Assembly: GCA_016203225.1 (NCBI GenBank)
Contig: JACQNC010000014.1
Span: forward strand, 1 to 64,000
Direction of reading: 5' to 3'
DNA from: Candidatus Woesearchaeota archaeon
Lineage (GTDB): Archaea; Nanobdellota; Nanobdellia; Woesearchaeales; ARS49
DNA length: 64,000 bases
Shown here: piece after piece, positions 60,797-64,000 of the stretch
Layout of the letters: the number at the start of each line of letters is the position of its first letter
How positions within the stretch are numbered: the first letter of the stretch is position 1
Translations under genes and position numbers: made by a program
Notes under the pieces: generated by a model
Told to the model about the DNA's origin: nothing
What the model saw: the letters and a program-made list of their open reading frames with translations, nothing else
Database searches by the model: none

Positions 60797-61468
60797 ATGG
60801 CAAAAGATGACATATCGAACAAAAGCCTCGCGACATTGCTAATAGTGGCGATCGTCGTGAGCGTTGGAGGGACGTGGCTCGTGCTCAACAAGGCACCAAG
60901 CCTGCTCACCATCACAGGCCTCCAGTCGAGCACAGACACCGGAACAGCGCTCCTGCAGATCAACACGGTCGCATCCCTGCGGTTCGCGGTGGATGTCGTC
61001 AACTTCCAGAACGGTTCTGTAAACACGTCTTCGGGCAACACCGTGTGCACTATGGATACGACCGGTGTCAGCCTGGCGCGGAGCCAGTGCATCAACTTCA
61101 CGAACGTCACCGCCGGATTCCAGATAGAGAACGACGGTTCCACGAACCTGAGCGTCAACCTCTCATCCGACAAGAGCGCAGACACGTTCTTCGGCGGGAG
61201 TGCGTCTTTGAACGAGTTCAAGTGGAAGATCAGCCAGAACGAGTCGTCCTCGTGCTTGAACAGCACGGGTGGTTCGGGCGGCACGACAGTGACTCCGACC
61301 GCGTACACTGACGTCGACACCAGCGCTGGAGGCATAACGGTGTGTCCGTTCCTCAAATTCCTCGACGCGTCGGACAGCATCAAGGTCGACATCAACGTCA
61401 CCATCCCGTACGACGCGACATCGGGAGTCAAGACGGCGACACTGACCGCGACCGGCACAACGGTTTAA
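60797..61468 (+). CDS. N-anchored extracellular protein, paralogue 1
   Basis: 223 residues. N-terminal helix LATLLIVAIVVSVGGTWLVL, then one beta domain (about 45-223) starting SLRFAVDVVNFQNGSVNTSS and closing KVDINVTIPYDATSG. Four cysteines may form two disulfides. Many NxS/T sequons. The core is nearly identical to the 63020 product, also at DNA level. The site AAAGGAGGC precedes the ATG. It may be an abundant surface or filament subunit; that is inference. Confidence 0.75.
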   Translation: MAKDDISNKSLATLLIVAIVVSVGGTWLVLNKAPSLLTITGLQSSTDTGTALLQINTVASLRFAVDVVNFQNGSVNTSSGNTVCTMDTTGVSLARSQCINFTNVTAGFQIENDGSTNLSVNLSSDKSADTFFGGSASLNEFKWKISQNESSSCLNSTGGSGGTTVTPTAYTDVDTSAGGITVCPFLKFLDASDSIKVDINVTIPYDATSGVKTATLTATGTTV

Positions 61469-61470
61469 GT

Positions 61471-61497
61471 CTTGTTTTTTCCTTTTTTTTTTCATTT
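61471..61497 (+). terminator. T-rich terminator after the 60797 gene
   Basis: Just after the stop the plus strand reads CTTGTTTTTTCCTTTTTTTT and continues T-rich, an archaeal terminator. The 61511 gene follows within 15 bases, so it must be reached by read-through or have its own start. Confidence 0.65.
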
Positions 61498-61510
61498 ATC
61501 CAAGGTCCGC

Positions 61511-62620
61511 ATGAGGCTCCTGAGCATCATCCTGGGATTTCTGCTGTTCCTTCTTGTCCCTTCTGTCTCCGCCGTCGGCATCACGCCCGCGAAGATAATC
61601 CTCGAGTACCGGCCGATCGAGTACTCGCTCGACTTCACCATAATGAACGCGGAAGCAATCGACACGTACGTCGCGGGCGATCTCGCGCAGTACGCAGAGA
61701 TAATCGATCCGGCCCCCGGGACGGGTCCGCGGCAATTCAGGGTCATCCTTAGACTGCCCCCCGACCTCGAGCCTCCAGGCAAACGAGTGCTGTTCGTGGG
61801 TGCGATAGAGCACGTGCCTGAAGGCGCAGCGACAGTAGGCGCGCGCGCAGCCATCCAGGCGCCGGTCTACGTGTTCGTCCCTTATCCCGGGATCTACCTC
61901 GAGCCCGAGCTCATCGCACCGAGCGTGAACGAGAACGAGCCCGTGAACATGACGCTCACCATAGTGAACCGCGGCCGCGATCCTGTCTCTGCGCTCAGCG
62001 CGCAAGTGCTCGTGATCGATGACGTGACCAACAAGACTCTCGCAACGCTCACCGCCGAGCCTGTCCGTATCGAAGGCGACAGGAGCAAGGACATCAGGTT
62101 CGACTGGGAAAGCCGCGGCAGCAGACCAGGACCCTACCGCGCAAAGGCTGTCATCCGGTATGACGACCAGATAATGGAGCGCGAAGCGGGCTTCAGGATC
62201 GGGACGCAGATCGTGCGCATCATAAACTTCACCCAAGAGGTCCTCGCAGGGTCAATCAACCCCTTCGAGGTCACGGTCAAGAGCGAGTGGAACTCGCCGT
62301 TCAGCAGCGTGTACGCCGATGTCACGATCAATGACCAGACGTTCAAGACGCCCTACGTGACCCTCGACCCATGGCAGCTCGGGACGCTTGTCGGCTACTG
62401 GGACGCCACGAGCGTCGCGCCAGGCACGTACGACGCGGACATCATCCTTCACTATGGCGACCTGACCGCGCGAGTCAACGGCCCTGTCAGGGTCGTGACG
62501 CGGACTGTCGGGGAATCGCCCCAGTCTTTCGGGTCAGGATGGATACGCACCGCGTTCGCGCTGCTCATCGTGGTCATAGCGCTGATATTCTTCATCAGGA
62601 GGCGGAAGCGTGAAGCGTAA
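61511..62620 (+). CDS. Membrane-anchored surface sandwich protein, paralogue of the 59179 product
   Basis: 369 residues. Signal peptide MRLLSIILGFLLFLLVPSVS, mature VGITPAKIILEYRPIEYSLD parallel to the 59179 protein (IRPAQKTIEFVPGAEYDGRF). Sandwich domains follow (EPVNMTLTIVNRGRDPVSAL, FEVTVKSEWNSPFSSVYADV), then a helix (TAFALLIVVIALIFFI) and a short basic end. The next gene starts inside its last codons. Confidence 0.78.
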   Translation: MRLLSIILGFLLFLLVPSVSAVGITPAKIILEYRPIEYSLDFTIMNAEAIDTYVAGDLAQYAEIIDPAPGTGPRQFRVILRLPPDLEPPGKRVLFVGAIEHVPEGAATVGARAAIQAPVYVFVPYPGIYLEPELIAPSVNENEPVNMTLTIVNRGRDPVSALSAQVLVIDDVTNKTLATLTAEPVRIEGDRSKDIRFDWESRGSRPGPYRAKAVIRYDDQIMEREAGFRIGTQIVRIINFTQEVLAGSINPFEVTVKSEWNSPFSSVYADVTINDQTFKTPYVTLDPWQLGTLVGYWDATSVAPGTYDADIILHYGDLTARVNGPVRVVTRTVGESPQSFGSGWIRTAFALLIVVIALIFFIRRRKREA

Positions 62621-63023
62621 GTACGCGCTCCTGCTGGCTTTGCTAGCGCTAGTAACCGCGTTCGCGACAGGCATAGTCTACGTGCGGATGAACACTCTCG
62701 ACGAACAACGCATCCTTTTGGATGTCACGGTCGACGCGAACTACGCGTTCGACCTCGACACCGACGCATTCCACTTCGGCAGGGTCATACCCGGCGGCAT
62801 GATGACCCGCGGCTTCCTCATCAACAACACGCAAGACGAGGCTGTGCTCGCTGAACTGTACATCAGCGGCGACATCGCAAGGTTCATCACGGCGTCCGAA
62901 ACGAGCGTGGTCGTCGGCGCCCACGAAGCGAGGACGGTCGACCTCACGGTCTCCATCCCCCGCAACGCCACGTTCTCGACGCACACTGGAGAGTTGCGCG
63001 TCATCTTCAGGAGGTCCCCATGA
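62610..63023 (+). CDS. N-anchored small sandwich protein, 137 aa
   Basis: 137 residues from a GTG overlapping the previous stop, with AGGAGG in place. Helix YALLLALLALVTAFATGIVY, then one Ig-like domain (LLDVTVDANYAFDLDTDAFH to HTGELRVIFRRSP). RVIPGGMMTRGFLINNTQDE resembles sandwich strands in spore-coat or TasA-like proteins. The stop overlaps the next ATG, so the three genes from 61511 are coupled. Confidence 0.7.
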   Translation: MKRKYALLLALLALVTAFATGIVYVRMNTLDEQRILLDVTVDANYAFDLDTDAFHFGRVIPGGMMTRGFLINNTQDEAVLAELYISGDIARFITASETSVVVGAHEARTVDLTVSIPRNATFSTHTGELRVIFRRSP

Positions 63024-63679
63024 GAGAAAACAACCAAGCCCTGTTCTACAGCATAATCGCGCTTTTCGGCGTCGTGCTTGTCGCCGAGTACCTCATGCTC
63101 GTGCACGTAGGCGTGTTCCCGAGCGTCACCGGACTGCAGGCCTCTGACACGGGAGTCGCGCTGCTCGAGATCGCATCTACCGCATCCTTGCGGTTCGCGG
63201 TGGATGTCGTCAACTTCCAGAACGGTTCTGTAAACACGTCTTCGGGCAACACCGTGTGCACTATGGACACGACCGGAGTCAGCCTGTTGAGGAGCCAGTG
63301 CATCAACTTCACGAACGTCACCGCCGGATTCCAGATAGAGAACGACGGCTCTACCAATCTCACAGTAAACCTCTCATCAGACAAGGACGCAGACGCATTC
63401 CTCGGCGGAAGCGCCTCGTTGAACGAGTTCAAGTGGGCGATCTCGCAGAACGAGACAGGCTCGTGCAAGAACACGACTGGTGGCACGGGCGGCACGACCG
63501 TGACTCCGACCGTGTATTCTGACGTCAACGCGACAGCTGGAGGCATCACGGTGTGTCCGTTCCTGCAGTTCATAGACGCGTCGGACAGCATCAAGGTCGA
63601 CATCAACGTCACCATCCCGTACGATGCAACATCGGGCGTCAAGACGGCGACACTGACCGCGACCGGCACAACGGTATAG
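63020..63679 (+). CDS. N-anchored extracellular protein, paralogue 2
   Basis: 219 residues. The anchor (LFYSIIALFGVVLVAEYLML) differs entirely from that of the 60797 product, while the outside domain from SLRFAVDVVNFQNGSVNTSS to the end TATLTATGTTV is almost the same, with the four cysteines kept. Start in ATGA overlap, ribosome site AGGAGGTC. See findings on mosaic structure. Confidence 0.75.
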   Translation: MRENNQALFYSIIALFGVVLVAEYLMLVHVGVFPSVTGLQASDTGVALLEIASTASLRFAVDVVNFQNGSVNTSSGNTVCTMDTTGVSLLRSQCINFTNVTAGFQIENDGSTNLTVNLSSDKDADAFLGGSASLNEFKWAISQNETGSCKNTTGGTGGTTVTPTVYSDVNATAGGITVCPFLQFIDASDSIKVDINVTIPYDATSGVKTATLTATGTTV

Positions 63680-63710
63680 GGCGCCTCCGCATTTTGGGAC
63701 GCTCGAAAGG

Positions 63711-63717
63711 TATATAA
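63711..63717 (+). promoter_or_regulatory. TATA box for the 63741 gene
   Basis: TATATAA lies 24-30 bases before the ATG at 63741, so a new leaderless transcript starts here, separate from the coupled genes before it. Confidence 0.65.
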
Positions 63718-63740
63718 GCCCTCGACGGCATTCCACGCCC

Positions 63741-64000
63741 ATGCGAAAAAGAGGTGATTGGCCTGAGAACGCGGTCTATGCTCTTCTCGGCGTGCTCGTG
63801 GTCGCGCTCGCGATCCAAGCGTACGTGCTCGTGCGCGCCGTGCCAGAACCGCAGCTCATGCCGCTCACGGCCAGGCAAGCCAGCGGCACCGTGTCGTTCC
63901 GCATCATCGGAACTTGCAGCGGGCCCATCAGCCAAGGTTGGAACCTCATCTCGCTCTGCGCCAACGTCAGCAACACCAACATCACGGCAGTGCTCTCGGA
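63741..64000 (+). CDS. N-anchored surface protein (partial, runs off the window)
   Basis: First 86 residues: MRKRGDWPEN, a membrane helix (AVYALLGVLVVALAIQAYVL), then SGTVSFRIIGTCSGPISQGW and NLISLCANVSNTNITAV. The FRIIG segment echoes the FQIVG motif of the 60553 product, and GWNLIS is a common start of a domain in archaeal surface proteins. The end is outside the window. Confidence 0.7.
   Translation, partial: MRKRGDWPENAVYALLGVLVVALAIQAYVLVRAVPEPQLMPLTARQASGTVSFRIIGTCSGPISQGWNLISLCANVSNTNITAVLS

Noticed and set aside
60797-61468. Type IV pilin or archaellin identity
   Set aside because: No class III signal with a cleavage site before the helix is seen; the helix begins after SNKSLATLL without the usual glycine or glutamate pattern.
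1-64000. CRISPR array or cas genes
   Set aside because: No regularly spaced identical repeats of 24-40 bases and no Cas-like product were found; the tandem repeats at 46-54 kb are protein modules.

Overview
The window is archaeal. It carries the archaeal RNA polymerase operon with split large subunits (H, B'', B', A', A'') followed by eL30 and NusA, archaeal-type uS12 and uS7, the tRNA methylase TrmY, an ATP-dependent DNA ligase, an intron-bearing tRNA, and TATA-type promoters about 25 bases upstream of many start codons (leaderless transcripts). Genes inside operons instead carry strong Shine-Dalgarno sites. The DNA is GC-rich. A DPANN or euryarchaeal host is plausible from the split B subunit and the many surface proteins, but the sequence does not settle the lineage.

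Layout. 1-6.2 kb: small housekeeping and hypothetical genes, TrmY, a small phosphatase, two secreted proteins (a lamin-tail protein and an acidic Thr-rich anchored protein) and a SemiSWEET. 6.2-18.3 kb: uS7, uS12, then a three-gene flavin/heme electron-transfer cassette (ApbE, ferric-reductase-like flavocytochrome, Pro-rich anchor) set between NusA and uS12, then the RNAP operon and tRNA-Lys. 18.4-19.8 kb: MsrA, a small membrane protein, tRNA-Asp and an intron-containing tRNA-Tyr. 19.8-28.1 kb: an integrated mobile element in the 3' end of tRNA-Tyr, bounded by a 14-bp direct repeat (19768-19781 and 28132-28145), with integrase, an AAA+/helicase-like ATPase, DNA-binding regulators and a long operon of small zinc-finger or zinc-ribbon proteins. 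HicBA lies just outside it.

28.8-43.9 kb: LemA-HtpX, a membrane-anchored beta-sandwich protein, a Tat-lipoprotein with a JAMM metalloprotease motif, a Rad50-like ATPase, an HhH-GPD-like protein, an operon of a Cys-rich protein and an AAA ATPase with a Vps4/MIT-like N-terminus, a radical SAM/SPASM protein, DUF488, tRNA-Leu, DNA ligase and an archaeosortase. 43.9-64 kb: a surface region led by one 5,005-residue protein built from three beta-helix and eight LamG modules, then a cluster of membrane-anchored extracellular proteins including two paralogues with near-identical cores.

The least explained signal is a dispersed palindromic repeat, about 75 bp, present in five intergenic copies on both strands (1370, 19417, 38188, 42728, 59065). 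It has imperfect inverted ends, a conserved centre and apparently compensated inner stems, so it may be a MITE-like or RNA-structured element.
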